Of a DNA stretch of 64,000 bases, positions 10,584 through 24,198 are shown piece by piece. The DNA comes from Ramazzottius varieornatus (Eukaryota; Tardigrada; Eutardigrada; Parachela; Ramazzottiidae): assembly GCA_001949185.1 (NCBI GenBank), contig BDGG01000002.1, positions 5,322,448 through 5,386,447 of the forward strand, written 5' to 3'. Position numbers and translations under genes: made by a program. The number at the start of each line of letters is the position of its first letter. Within the stretch, counting starts at the first letter, position 1. The notes beneath the pieces are model-generated. The model was not told the origin of the DNA and did no database searches. It worked only from the letters and a program-made list of their open reading frames with translations.

Positions 10584-12443
10584 TTAGTATGCAGTGAGTG
10601 CTTGCATGACTGCAGCGCCCACGTCCATCATTTGGATGTGTTCATCGGCACCGTCCATTAGACGATGATCGGCGATGGCAATGCGGTCGATGATGGCGGC
10701 CTTCTGAGCATCTGTGATAGTTTGGTTGCACAACACAGTTTCCTGAAGCTGAGCGAACAGTTGACCAGCGCCGTGTCCGGAATAAACGAGATGTTGAGCA
10801 AACTCTTGAACTCTGTCATAGTCGTTGCTTTTGCAAGTGTCCAGGAACGTGGAAATGGTATCATCCGGAATGTACTGTAACGCCAGCATGTTTATTTAGT
10901 GTGGACTGTGGAGAGTCACCTTACATATAATATGGTGGATATGGCATAGGTACTTACTCCTGTCAGCTCCAGAACATCGTTCTGTTTGACTTTTGCGTCG
11001 CTGTTGAGCTTGGAGATACTTTGGAGAAGGGTAATGGCGCGCCGCAAATCTCCGTCAGATGCTCGAATCAGTGCATCGAGAGCCTGTTGGTAAAATAAAA
11101 TGACCAAAGTGATTCTGGAATCGTGGAACGAGAGCGCAAGGATGCTCTCCTCGCCACTAATATAATGAACCGTCTTGGAAGGGAAAACTGGCACACCTAC
11201 TTTGCTTTCAATCTGTACGTTTTCTTTTCCGCCAATTTCTTCCAGGCGTTCCTTGATCACATTGGTTGGGAGAGGTTTGAAGCGGAAGCGGGCGCAGCGA
11301 GATGCCAGCGGTTCGATGATCCTACAAAGTACCATCAGCATTGAAACGGGCAATCTATTTTCAAACTCAGTTATGCTGTCCAACCTGCTGATGTAGTTGC
11401 AAATAAGGCAAAACCGAGTGCTTTTGCTTTCTTTTTCCATAATTCGACGAAGGGCGGCTTGGGCAGCTCCAGTCATAGAGTCCGCTTCGTCCAGAATTAT
11501 GACTTTGAACGGCGGACAGGCTTTTCCACTGCATAGCAGACGTATTTTATCGTGTTAGAACCCAGAACAGATTCGTCAGAAAGGCATACTCGGGCCTAAT
11601 GGACGTGTTGCTGTACTGCGCGAAGGTCTTCACCTTTTCGCGAACCACACTGATACCTCTTTCGTCGGAAGCATTGAGTTCCAGGATCCGTTCTCTCATG
11701 AGATCAGGCCTTGACAGAAATAAAAGCACATGTTAACTGAAAACCATATGCCAGTTGACACGCGAATATTCCACTAGCAGTCAAAATATTACGCTGACTG
11801 ACTGTTAAAAAACAAGACGCGAATGTAACACTAACCAGCCTCACCCGAAAATTTCCCGGCAAACGGCCAATATGGCAGAGGTCTTCCCTGTTCCAGGTGG
11901 TCCATAGAATAGAAAATGTGGAAACTGCAACAATGAGCGAATTCATAATGTTGAATCGCGGACTTCCTACCAATCTCCTGTGAAAATTTCATCGTGTCAT
12001 CAGTAATGTATTTAATTAACCTGTTGCAACTTACATCCTCTCCCTTCAGAGACTTCCGTAAAACCGCTACTACGTCGCTCTGAAATGCGATCTCGCTGAT
12101 GGTCTTCGGTCGACTACAAATCACCATCTCTTAGAAGTACTACTCGGGAACACAGATACCCTGTAGGATCTCCAATGCAAACTACTTACTATTTGTCCAC
12201 CCAGGGAAGATTCTTCTTGACACTTTGGTTGTTGGTACTCTTGGATGCGAAGAAGTTATGAGATGGTACTGGACGTTTCTCCGTTTCGCTCGATGAGGAA
12301 GCTTTTGTTTTGCCAGTGCCTCGACTCGTTGAAGCGTCCCCAGAGTCAGGTTTTGATCCCGTAGTGGAGCTTGCTTTAACTGTGTTAGGTTTCGTGCTGG
12401 CAGCACCGGTAGCTGGCTTGCTTTTTTGCAAATACTTGTCCAT
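10584..12443 (-). CDS. RFC4: Replication factor C subunit 4
   Basis: AAA+ subunit of the RFC clamp loader, which opens PCNA and loads it on primer-template DNA in the nucleus. Exons 12190-12443, 12035-12113, 11845-11924, 11590-11709, 11385-11528, 11201-11321, 10958-11083, 10584-10874; 404 codons. Walker A is GPPGTGKT, Walker B is VIILDEAD, the Ser-Arg-Cys finger lies in [13 protein letters not shown], and RFC boxes include [11 protein letters not shown] and [12 protein letters not shown]. The ending [18 protein letters not shown] matches RFC4 rather than RFC2, 3 or 5. A low-complexity Ser/Thr/Lys N-terminal extension of about 75 residues precedes LPWVDKYRPK and makes the protein longer than vertebrate RFC4. 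It converges on syntaxin-17 with about 70 bp between stop codons, so the 3' UTRs probably overlap. Confidence 0.95.
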
Positions 12444-13499
12444 GTTTATCCGACCCTACAAAAGATCACTTTTCTCACTCCTCCTGCAAGATCACCGAAT
12501 GAAAACTGAATAATGTCGTCGGATCATCCGGATGGATGACAAAAATCGAAGGCTTACCGGCAGGAACTGTGCGAACTGACACTCCAACTGGAAACCAAGG
12601 TAGGCTCAGGATTTGGGGACTTCAGAACGAGACACCCGGATATCTCCCTTGCACAGGGATTAGAACAGTGAGAATTACCTGTTCCAGACAGACACCCGAT
12701 TCGCCGATTCCCAAGCAGTCTCCAACAAGAATCGGACTTCGCATTATTTCCGGAAGAAGGACTTTACCGCTTGTTTACAAATTTCATTCAGGTGATTGCG
12801 TTAAGACTTAAAAAAGTCCACTCCCCTTCGTTCAGCAGTCTCGATTGATTGCTGATCAGTCAAATACAGTAGTACAAGCCTGGTCAACAATCAATCGAAC
12901 GTACTTGACAAAGCGGGGGGCAACCGAGTGACCGAGTCTTGATCGTGAGCCATGAATCAGCAAATTTTGTGTTCAAGAAACTTTCCAGAGTGATCTAGAA
13001 TCTAGATGTTCCTCGTATCTCGGTTCTCGAGCTCCGACTACACAACGAAATCTTTGTTGTTTCGCGGAGATCGTACGTACTCTCGTAGGAATGTGATGAA
13101 AAACCTTGGAGTTCAGCTGGGTACTGTTGGACAATCGTCGAGCGCGCCTGAAGATAGATAAAGACGAACGCTTGGTACAGCAAAGTGAGTGACTTACAGT
13201 ACTTTTTTCTGGACATTCGAAAACTTGGAGATAATGACATTTGCTGTGTTCGGTGTATGTCTTCGTTGAAGGCTGATGTAGAGTCGATATTAAAGAAAGA
13301 ATTCTCGTTGGCAGGACATCCGTAGTTATATACTCTCGGTTTCCGAATAGCGAAGGATCACCGGAAGTACCAACCTCGTTCATCAACTCATTACTATCGC
13401 TCTACGCGTGAGCTCCATATTCCATTCTTCTATCCAGTATCCACTCGTCCTGAACCCTAAGGAATTCAGACACTACCGCGACTCAGCTCGAGGTACACC
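12444..13499. other. Head-to-head spacer between RFC4 and DDI1
   Basis: About 1.05 kb between divergent starts. It holds an imperfect palindrome at 12841-12898 (TCGATTGATTG ... CAATCAATCGA arms). Open frames on both strands here show no recognisable domain. Otherwise presumed promoter and 5' UTR. Confidence 0.4.
12841..12898. repeat. Imperfect palindrome upstream of RFC4 and DDI1
   Basis: Arms of about 19 bp (TCGATTGATTGCTGATCAG and CTGGTCAACAATCAATCGA) are separated by about 20 bp. It lies between two divergent promoters and could be a protein-binding site or a degraded foldback element. Confidence 0.6.
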
Positions 13500-14944
13500 A
13501 TGAGGCTTACGTTCACAACCGCGAACGAGCAGATGGTCACAATGGAGCTGGGGGACGACATGGAGCTTGAGAACGTCAAAGCGCTGTGTGAATTCGACCT
13601 GGGGATTCCTGCCAAAAGTATGGTCCTTTCCGCGAACGGAAAACAGCTTAAAGACGACAGGATGACGCTTGGTGCCTGTGGTTTGAGAGATGGGGACATT
13701 GTCCTTGTACAAAATAACGCGACGTCACAACCTTCCAGGTATCTAACCTCCTTATATACTGTTTCAATTTTTATCGATTGTTTTCATTTTGTTTTCATTA
13801 GGTCAGCTGGAGGACCTTCTCCTGCGAAGCTTCCCAAAATCGACTTTAGCTCCATTGTTGTACCTGGCACCAGTAGTGGCGCTAGTACGTCGCGTCCCTC
13901 CAGCAGTAACAATGCTGGTATGACTTCGAGGTTCACTCCCTTACAGTTAGGGAAAGCGCAGCATCTAGCAGACATGATACGGCAAGGTAGCGAAAGAGAC
14001 CCCGAGACCATCGAACGGTTCAAGAAAGAACACCCAAAGGTAGTTGAAGCGGCTCTCAAAGGGGACTTGGTGACGGTAGCAGAGCACATAAAGACTCAAC
14101 ATGACGAGATGATTAGAAAACAGCGAATCCTGATAGAACAACCGGACAGCGCGGAAGCACAGCAGCTCATGTTGGAAGCTATACGGCAGCAACAAATTCA
14201 GGTATCTCCACTATATCGAAGTGTTCTGGATTGCTGTTAACATTCTCTTGTATCTTTTCTAGGATAACTTTGAGCATGCGATGGAGCATGCACCAGAGAA
14301 CTTTGCTTCCGTCCACATGTTATACGTTAACTGTTCAGTTAACGGGAAGCAGATGAAAGCTTTCGTGGATTCGGGTGCTCAAGTCAGCATCATCTCGAAA
14401 GAGTTTGCCGAACTGTGTAACGTCGGCCACCTTATCGATACCAGGTTCCAGGGGGTGGCCGTTGGTGTGGGAACTCAGAACATCGTTGGTAAGATTCACG
14501 CTTGTCAGATGTCCATTGGTGGTGCCTTCTTCACTGTGTCTTTCAACGTGTTGGAAGCCAACAACATGCAGATCCTCCTTGGTAAGACCGATTCAGTTTT
14601 TGTCAAGATGATGAAAGGCTCGTTCTCAGTTGTTTTGTTGTTTAGGCTTGGATATGATGAAGCGACATCAGATGTGCATCGACCTGAAAAGAAACGTGCT
14701 GGTCATCGGTACCACAAACGCCGAAGCACCCTTCCTGTCAGAATCGGAGCTACCGGAGAAGGGAGGGAAGAATGGGATGGTCTATGAACCGAACGAAACG
14801 GAGATACAAGTTCTCATAGGAATGGGTTTCACGAGGGACGCCGCAAGGACGGCGTTGTCCAAGCATAATGGAATGGTGGATGCTGCAGCAGCGGACTTGG
14901 CGGGCTCTCAAGGCAGTACTGCGTCGACAGGCACTCCCAAATGA
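13500..14944 (+). CDS. DDI1: DNA-damage-inducible protein 1 (UBL-aspartyl protease-UBA shuttle)
   Basis: Ubiquitin-directed aspartic protease and proteasome shuttle; in animals the family cleaves Nrf1/SKN-1A when proteasome activity falls. Exons 13500-13738, 13802-14201, 14263-14581, 14646-14944; 418 codons. The N-terminal ubiquitin-like fold (about 1-78) is followed by a Ser/Thr-rich linker and the helical HDD region ([14 protein letters not shown] ... [10 protein letters not shown]). Next is the retropepsin-like domain with catalytic DSGAQ (Asp about 249) and flap-region residues [14 protein letters not shown], then [15 protein letters not shown]-terminal UBA follows ([20 protein letters not shown]). 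Vertebrate DDI2 lacks a UBA, so the ancestral layout is kept. The first intron is 63 nt and stop-free in frame. This is a cellular gene: it is spliced and no reverse transcriptase or LTR is nearby. Confidence 0.95.
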
Positions 14945-17900
14945 TAAGTTCAGATCTTGACTCAGACGTTTACGTTGATCCCTCCGTTTTGTAGTGCATA
15001 TTAACTCCTTGATGATTACTTTTCCCTCCGAGTTTGTCGGTTTTCCCTTTTCAGAAAAGGGTTTTTCGGCTTCTTATTTTCAGCGAGTAGTTTTCACGAT
15101 TTTATTTTTGAGAATACCGTATAGTGCCTTTTTCGACCTTATGACTAACTACGACCTCGGTATCGCTTTTGAACCGAATTTTATTATGTAAAAGAGCTGT
15201 ATGTCAAAGAAGGTAGTGAAGACGAACAGCATTTCCGGTCATTTCGAGCCAGAAGCGACTCAGTTTTCCGTGTGTATTCGTATATATCCTTGACGGATTG
15301 AAGATCCGTTGATGGACAGGGCACACACTTCGTCGAAATGTGTTCAAACCTTGTTAGAGTCGCCTTGGAGCTTTCAAATGAAGTGGGTTCTTTGGTCTTC
15401 TCCTTTCAATCAGCGCCGTGATCTGAGTCTTACGGCTTCTGGGCATTCTTGCCATCGAGTTTCGGCTGTCACCGTGCATGATTCATTGTGCTTTTAATGA
15501 TCCGGCTAAACGAAATACCGGTACCTCTTGGCGGCTGGCAGATTAATCGTTCAATCAACTTGAAGAATGCCCTGATGAACATATTACGTTGCAGTTCTAT
15601 CCGAAAACAATACGAACAGGTGTTAAGTAACGCAGAAAAAATAGAATGATTAATGATTATCCTCGTTAAATAGGTTACATGCAACTACGACGCTTGGAAC
15701 TAAGTACGTTCGGTGTTTCGTTTACCTGACTCACAACCTGAACCGTCGAAGGACCTTTAAGACGATTGCTCTACTAAATACTTTGTCTGCCGCATTCAAA
15801 ATATGTCCGGGTCTTCGAATTCAAAAGTTCTCCTGTCGATGAACGAGGACCAAGAGTTGAAGACCATGCAAAGGTCGCAACTTTGTTCATTAAATGAGGT
15901 ATAAACTTTTTCGTGACCCAGTAAAAGAGTTGGACGCATCCATAATTAGATTTGCTGCTTATTTGCAGTTGGGGTTTTCAAGTGCCCGGCAATCGAGCTC
16001 ATGAGCCAGCCACAATGCAAGCACTAACGATGAAGGAAAGTTTGCCCTGTTGTACACAGCGTGTAATTCCATTAATATTCCAGTCACTCCGCCTTCTCAA
16101 AGCAAATTTCCGCCTCTGCCTGGACCTTGTGTTCCTTGGGTTGATAGACTGCCTTGAGGTTACACAGAGATGTCACGTCCGTCCAGTTGATCGACTCATC
16201 TCCATCCGTCGTTGATGTGTGCAGCCCACATCCTTGTCTCATCTGTCGCTTTCCGTGGCATAGTATGCTTGGCTTGTCAGCACACGCACACTGCTCCCTT
16301 TTTCCTTTAAACGTTAATCGATGGAAGCCCGGTCACGAAGGCTCCTGGGAGCAACTTGGTCCGCGAAATCGATGAAGTCCCGCTGAGCCTTCATAAGTAT
16401 TTTTCCCTAGTGTCTTGATGCGACGGATAAACACGACCCCAAATTTGACATCGTTTTAGTATATTGTACGGGTACATGCAGTTAGAACCCTCTGGCTTCG
16501 TCAGGGTCTTTTTCGTGAACCAGGAAGTCAACCATCTTAAAGGTCGCCCGACCCTCTGTTGTTGTGTGATAAACTGCCGGCGTCGAATAGACCACGCATC
16601 AAGTCGAGCTTAAGATTAGTCAGACGTGTTAACTCGATTGATGTGGCTATTTTGCCAACCACGCAGAAATTATAGCCTTTAAAGTAAGCCCTATTTCCAA
16701 GGTTGCTTATTTTGAAGGCAGTGAAAAGACAGGCGAGCTGGCGCGGGGTGTAATTGCATTGGCATGTGGTAAGAAGGACCAGAGCCGCAAAGTGTACAAA
16801 CCGGAAAAGTTGATCAAGATAAGTAATCACCGCACAAATCTGTGTGGCAAAAGTCACAGCGGCAAAAATGATAAATATCCGTGAGATATATTTTCCACAG
16901 AAGCCGAAGAAGACAGATTGGATTCCTCGAGGATGCCTGCTGTTACAACATTATGGGCTAACCAGTTTCCACTTGTGGCAAAGCTGTCGCCGTCGTCACA
17001 AAACTCTTTGTCTTTTCTATTCCTTGCAAATGGAAACAACACGGCAAAAATCCATTACTAATCCGCGACAAAGTGTCTCGCTTTGTCGACGATGAGAATG
17101 ATCATTTGGTACAAAGTGCACTGATGGTCCTGGGCGTCAGATTATTGGATCGTAACACGAGACGCTCAATCAGACATCATTCAAAAGTGGTATCAAGTTT
17201 ACCCTCAAGACACACGGTCATCCCATCGAAGGCCATCCTACGCGTAAGAATATCCGGGATGCAACGTATGGCTGAAATATTTCCAAAGCCGCTGTATAAA
17301 AACATGTTTTTCCATATCGGTGAAGTGACTGTACTAAAGTGCTCTGCCGACGAGAAAGAAGCTTCATGGTAGAATTTATTCTGTGCCATGTATGTGAGTT
17401 TTGTGTTGGAGATGGAGATGCAAGCCAGGAGCCGCGCTGTGAGAGGACAAATTAGCAATGGTAATGAAAATCAAGATTCAAAAGGCGCTAGCCACGTTAT
17501 AAGTAAATTCTCTTCCAATGCATATTAAAAGAAGTGGAAGAATACGAATGAATATTTTACAGCTCTCTTGCTTTAACGAGAAGCTTGAAATTACCACAAA
17601 TCAAGACCGACACGTGGAAGAGCTTTACATGTTTCTGTGTTGTTGCGGTGGTGGAAAGTGGCTTCAGCATGCAGGGCCATGTGAACCAGTCCATCTCGTA
17701 TGCATGCAGTGGCGATCCCCAGGCTCATATGTATATGCATAACAGGCATGCCACAACAACTGTAATTCCTGCATCAAGATTCAGATTGATTCTTTGGTGA
17801 TTAAAAGTCTTTAACGTTGCCTAAAGGAGGACCCTCATCACCAGCATAAACATTCCTTCCGTTGCACACTATCCATATAAACTCTTAACTAGCTAGCCAC

Positions 17901-20900
17901 CCAATCTTGCGTATCCATCAGAAGAACGAACGCTCGAGCAAATCAGTCTCACTTTACAATCTCTCGCTCAAACCAGAATGTCACATTTTGATCCATGCTG
18001 GGCAGACATCTCGCAGCGGCAGATCTCTCACACCGGGATGAATACCTATGGTCGTTGCCAGTTGAACTGGACAGCAACAAGTCTGACGACACCGCTTATC
18101 ACAATTGGCTTTTAACTTGTCTTAATCGCATTCCATCGGGCTGGGTGTTATCGTGATAATATATTGCCGAGATCCAAATCGTTCTTCACGTTAACGGGTC
18201 GGTACAGGACGCAGATACTTTCTCATTCTTATGTGCATCTGGATCATATGATACATAGAACTGCACAGAAATGGTCGAAACTTTGAGGACCTTGCCCCGT
18301 TGTGTTGGACATATGGAGTGGGTGTGGCACCGAGGGAACCTGGGACTTCCGACTTGGATTTATCGCAGATCGGCCAGAATGGGCCGAGCAGTGGCTTGAT
18401 TGGTCCCTCGGAGAGGATATCTTCGGCCTGTCAGATCTTACGTGACATGTGTGAAGCCACTTGTCATCTTGGGGCTTAAACACGTGCGGGACATGATGAG
18501 GAAAAAGAGCCGGCATGAATGTGGACTGTCACCGCGAAGAAAGAACAAGTTGAGAAGAAAGATGGGTACAGACAAGGCCGTATGGCCTAGACGGAAAGCC
18601 CAGAAGACTTATCTCATCTTATTGGTGCTTGACAGGCCAAAACGAGCAATATGTCGGCTGAAGACGAAGAACGAAGCGCGGCGGTAAGTGATTGTTTGCG
18701 TTCGTTGTAATAGCTTTGGATTCGGGGCAATGTGGTATTGTGCTCGGAGCGGGTATAAGTTGCAAAGTGGCCTTTGGCTTATTGTCCGTTGTGTTCCTTG
18801 TTGATGAATGGATTAGCAGGGATTCATGGACGAGTCAAGCTGGAATGGCATTGTGCCATCCCGGGAATTTTTGTCAAGAAGAGATAGCGCCCAATATGTA
18901 CTCAAGCGCCTGCTCAGGTGGCCGTTTGCTTTTGGCGATTATTATTTGTACAATAGGTGTCTCGTTCTGCACTCTCTCTTCTCTATATTCCATTGATTTC
19001 CTTTCGGGTTTCTTTGAGTTTTTGCGTAGGCCGATAGATTTCAACTTTCACTCCCAGTCTCCCACAAAGCTCAAGAAAGAAAGACGCAGATGGCATTGAT
19101 CTGTACAGATCGTGAAACAGAGCTCCCATATTTGCTTAGCGATACAAGTACAGAAAGCTGAGACCGTCCTCAAAGTATGCTCGCGCAGAAAATTTTCTAA
19201 AGGAGGGGCCGAAGAACTCAGAAATGATTTTGGTTCACTGTGTGAATTTTCGCAGTGGTCAGGGCGCAGAGGGTTAAGTGGTTGCCGAAAGGAACTCGTA
19301 AATTTAATCTTAAAATTTGACGCCTCGTTGGTACTCTGTAATTAAACTTTCAGTCAGAAAATCAAAACCGGTTGATCAACTTGCTCTGATCATTGCTTCT
19401 GAAATTTTGTTGAAGACCCTAAACGTACTTTAGCTTTTACGATCTGTTCTTTTGTTCATTGCCATGCGTATGTGGAAGTGGGCGAACGTAAAAGCCGTCG
19501 TGCCACCACATGACACTGCGACCTGCAAAACATCAATTAATATTCTCTCATGACATAAATTTCTGCTGCGGCGCTGAAAGCGACCGAAAGCTCATTACAC
19601 GAAAGACTGGGGCGGTGCAGTGTACGCGGACGTCTAAGTGAAATGGTTTTTGTAATTGAATACCTGTCTTCCATTCTTTGTCGCGCTTAAGCAGATGTTC
19701 CGCAATCAATATCGCGAAAGGTGATCATAAGGAGAAATAGATTTTTGTATCCACTGATTCATACAGAGAAAGAAAGTTGGCTTCTTCAAGTTCATCTTGC
19801 ACACGGAGCGGTGATTGGGAAAACCCTCGAAAACGCGGCTGAAGCGAAATTTAACGAGGGTCGTAAATGTTAGATTGTACTGTCAATTTAGATGTATCAG
19901 ATTGGCTGTTTGTGATAATGTTTGATGTGCGTCGATGAGAGCAATGGTTTATGACGGGGCGATGAAGCATGTAGGGGGAAGTGTGATGGGAGGCATGGTC
20001 GGGCACAGTCCTGACGAGGAGGATGTGTTGGCGGGCCTTCAGCTAGTTTACTATCATAGTGAGGCGTCCCATAAATCTATGAAACCATCACACAGGGGAA
20101 TCATTCTCCATCTGTATCAATAATAGCCGTAAAGAGACATTGCGCTTCATTTCCTTTTTCTGCACCTGCTGCTGCGATTCAAGCTGTGCCGCGCACGTCG
20201 CGGCCAACGTTTACAACGACGATAACCCACAGACCAAAAGCCGGTTCTTTGTTCCTCAAGAATTCCAGTGTCCGCTCGCCATTCAACCACGACTATAGTG
20301 AGAAAAACCTCAGAAAATGATTTCCCTCAAATCGTTCGCTCATGTGAAGAACGTTGCCATTGTATTTGGCTGGAAACGGCTGCCACTTGGAAATACGATC
20401 AAGGTGATTCCTAACTGACGACAATGAGGCTCAGACGACAAAACTTTCAAGGTCGTCGCGGTGGGAATACAGGAAGCTCTGGTGGAGGGTTCCCCGTGGT
20501 CAGTCGGTCAGATTCTCACGTACAAATGGTCGTGTGTAGCCTTGTATACAAATTGATATTGCTGTAAAGCGATACGCATGGTCGGGACCAAAGTTTCCCC
20601 TCACAATATACAAACTGTCGTCGTTCCCGATACGTCTAATTTCCTTCCTCTTAACATGACAGTGAACGTTAAGCCAGGCGGAATGATGCCGTTCACTCTG
20701 ATATTTATGCAGGAGCAAGTCCTGTCCATTTAAACTAACCCTCATCCGTCGCCTGGCCGGTAAACACAAGAAGCTGCAGCGCCATCACGTCAGCCCACAT
20801 TACTGTCAACCATCATCCATCATTTTCTTGCGCAGCAAAGTGGGAGTCTTGCCTCAATTATACGCACTTGCGCTCTCCAAGCTTGTCAGAACACCATGTA

Positions 20901-21528
20901 TGCAATTGCTAATCTGTAACAACGTTATCAGGGCGGAAAGATTGTCGCGGCTACTGTGGTGTGACACACGATGTATGACGGCATCAGTTCGGAGGACAAA
21001 AGACTGCAAACGATCGTCCCAAATCTTCGCGGCTCCACCCGATACTTGAGGTCTCATTATTTTGACGTTAGAAAATGACAGCGACGAGTAGGACATTGTA
21101 CCGTACTGTAAACGGTTCTCGTGTAATATCTATCATTAGCCGGCGCTTCACTTTGTTTGTATAGCGTCAGACGTGGGTGTGCATTTTGATCTCGACCTAT
21201 GATCATACTACTGCAGACCGATATACTATAATTTACACCTCCTATTTTAATAAGTATTCAGGGTCAAACGTTAGAGAACAACCTTAGGATCGCATCTTCC
21301 GTATACGGTATAACTGACCGAAGAATAGGCATAACTGACTTTCGGCGACTGGAGTACTTCCTTGTTGAGGACCATCAGAATACTTTATGGGGTTTTCCGA
21401 TAGACCTTTGTGAATAATTACTAATTTTTGTAGATTGTTCCGTAATCAAAGTATGACCAGCTCCACGATAAAATGCAGCTTAATAACTGAGGGGGTCTTT
21501 ACTCCACAAAACTTCGTGAAATACTGTA

Positions 21529-21649
21529 GGAGGTCGGAAAACGATCCCTGGGTGGTCGTCATGCCAAGTGGCGCATGTTTACGGCCAACAAAAAGAGAAA
21601 CTGCGCGGCTTGAGATAACAATCACTCCGAGGCTGCTTGCCGGCCTCCG
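21529..21649. mobile_element. MITE copy 3 (intergenic)
   Basis: Left end AGGAGGTCGGAAAACGATC, inner CCAAGTGGCGCATGTTTACGG and CTGCGCGGCTTGAGATAAC, right end CTGCTTGCCGGCCTCC. The ends are imperfect inverted repeats, as in the other copies. Confidence 0.8.
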
Positions 21650-24076
21650 AAATATTAGCGGTTCCTTGAAATTTTATTAATATCGGTAGAAGGAAGACTA
21701 AGGATGGCACTCGAGCCGAGACAGCACTGGGCATTTGACCGGCCTTATGAAAACTATATCCGGCGCCTGGAGGTATAAGTTTCGAGGAGGCTTTGTGGAT
21801 GGACTTGAAGAGCAGTCGCCCATCGGAATATTGGAGCTGATTGTGAGTAGGGGTAGTCAAGTCAAATAGACAATTTAGCGACGGACGACAAAGGCGCATT
21901 GTTGACATTTCCACTCTACACCTTCTTAAAGTTAACTGGATATGGGGACGCCCAGATTGCGTGCATGGAATTCTAAAGTCACATTTGTGTCTGAGTACAA
22001 TATTGAGACGACACTTTGAAGAGGCAACGGACAAAAGATTGGAGTGCAGGTCTTAGTCCGCCCAAGGTGAAGATAACTGACCCTCAACAGTGCTAAATGG
22101 CCATAAAACAGATTGCTACAGCGATACACTGGCTACTGTCTCTAGTTTCCCCCTAATTATCATAACAAGTCTTATCTTATTCGTGGGACAAACAATGAAA
22201 CCATAACATATCACCTTGCTAATTTGCCTATACTCACGCGCCCAGCTTCCAGACCTGTCAGGACTAACTAAGTGGACATCATCCTGTGAATAATTACAGT
22301 AACATTCTCACATGCGCTCTCTCTGATTTTGAAGTACAATGTGTTTCCCAATAGACGTCTTCGCTTCTTGGGTCGATCGGATCGCCGTCAGTCTATCGTA
22401 AAAGCCGAATAAGGCACACATGCGCCTTCTTTGAAAATTACAGCTGATTGTGGTAGTATGGACAAACACAATAGTGAAAGAAGATAGAGGAGGACACTTT
22501 ACTTAACCAGCAATGAATTGCGAGATTTCCGGACAGAAGCCAGGCTTTACAATTAGCTGCGGGTGCCTCGCCACGGGGTTTCGATAATAATCTCAGAAAA
22601 TCATACTCGCGCTTCCTCCTCTCGCTTCTTCTGTCTGGCCCTTTCTCGTGTCGACGTAATCGACTGCATCATTCTCTATTAATCAAGATTGTGGGATAAC
22701 GCCAGCAGTGACCGCGAGGTTCTACAGTGTTGGCTAAACTGTCCTGTTGGGCAGCGAAGCGGACAAATTTTGCTCCAAGAAGAAGAATCCGATGACCTTT
22801 GTAAGCTGTAGCAAAGGGTGTGGCACAATGAATGGTAGAAACAGACGATTTTTGAATGCTTGATTGGTCTGGTGTAAGTGACGTGGTGCCGCGCGACTGG
22901 AGATGCTTGTTCAAACTGACGATATAATTATTCTGCGGCCAGTGTTTTACGAACTCGTGCGGGTGAACGTCAGGAGGCACGAGAGATGCGCGCTGGAGCA
23001 GCAGCCAGCCATCTCCGCAAGACAAGCTTTCTCGGGTAGATGCAAGCAACCACAGACTGCATAATTGAGCAGAAACTGTATATTGCCCCATTCGACTTTC
23101 TGTGTGCAATGGCAAGTACTTTTCACTTTCTCTGACGATCAGTTTACACTTGAAAAATCAGCAGGCGGGCTTTAATGAACCCAAACAGTATTCAGCTTCC
23201 ATTTGCTCTTCCAACCAATACTTTAATGATTCTCTTAATACATATTAATCGTTATTTTTAGTGACGCTAGTATGTTTCTTGTATGCGCCTAGATAAATTT
23301 TACAATTTACGGAATCCAAAAGTTAAAATACGTTTTACTTTGTAGAGACAGCTTGGGCTTGAGGAATGACAGTTAATACAGGAAAACTAAGAGCGCTACC
23401 GAAAGAGACATATTAATCCTTGAGATGAGCAATGATAACATCCTCGAGCTGGAGCAACGTTTTGCGGGTAAATAAACACTCTTACGCTGGCGCCGTAATG
23501 CAAAGTCTTAGTGCCGTCTAACTGAGGCAGTGGCAGCCATGAAGATGATATTTCCATGACAGACTCTCTTGACTAGCTCTCAATAATGTCGGGTCACACT
23601 TATTGGACCTTGACTGACCGGCCGCAAAGGACACAAACTGGTTGTGCTAGCCATGTAGCCGACTTCAGCAGGCCAGCCGCCAACCATCAGTTCACCGTGC
23701 AATCCATAGCCATCTTATTCTGTCAAGCAAAAGGGTGGATCCCTAATTTTATCGCTAGAACAGTAGCTAATTTGGCCGTCGCCTTCTGTCACGACTGTTT
23801 GCCTCCGAAGATCAACGTCAGTCATTATCTAAGGACATGCATTCGGTGTGTGGTCCTCATAAGCCCTCGCATTATCCAATTATCGCAGATGGTAACAAGT
23901 GGTCAATTCCGCGGACTCGTTGGGAGCCATGAAACTGCACTGAAAATTGTACGACCAATTTTGAAAAAAGAAGGGCCCTGACAGCTGGTCCGCGTAACTC
24001 AACTAGAACAGAAAAATAAGGACAGAAAAATGGAGGCTGAAGTTCCCTGTAAACCGGCGCAGTCTCGTTAGTAATC

Positions 24077-24198
24077 GGACCGTCGGCAAATGAATTCAAC
24101 ATCATCGTCGGTCCAAGTGGCGCACGTGTAAGTTATTTTTGGCCGAAACTGTGCGCCATTTGAGAAATAATCTCGTTCAAGTCGTTCGCCGACGTCCC
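24077..24198. mobile_element. MITE copy 4, well-preserved ends
   Basis: Begins GGACCGTCGGCAAATGAATTC and ends GTTCGCCGACGTCC, giving terminal inverted repeats of about 13 bp around CCAAGTGGCGCACGT / TGTGCGCCATTTGAG. It is one of the best copies for defining element boundaries. Confidence 0.85.

Noticed and set aside
14263..14944. Retropepsin-like DSGA protease as a retroelement remnant
   Set aside because: It is spliced in frame with UBL, HDD and UBA domains and lacks reverse transcriptase or LTRs. It is the cellular DDI1 gene.
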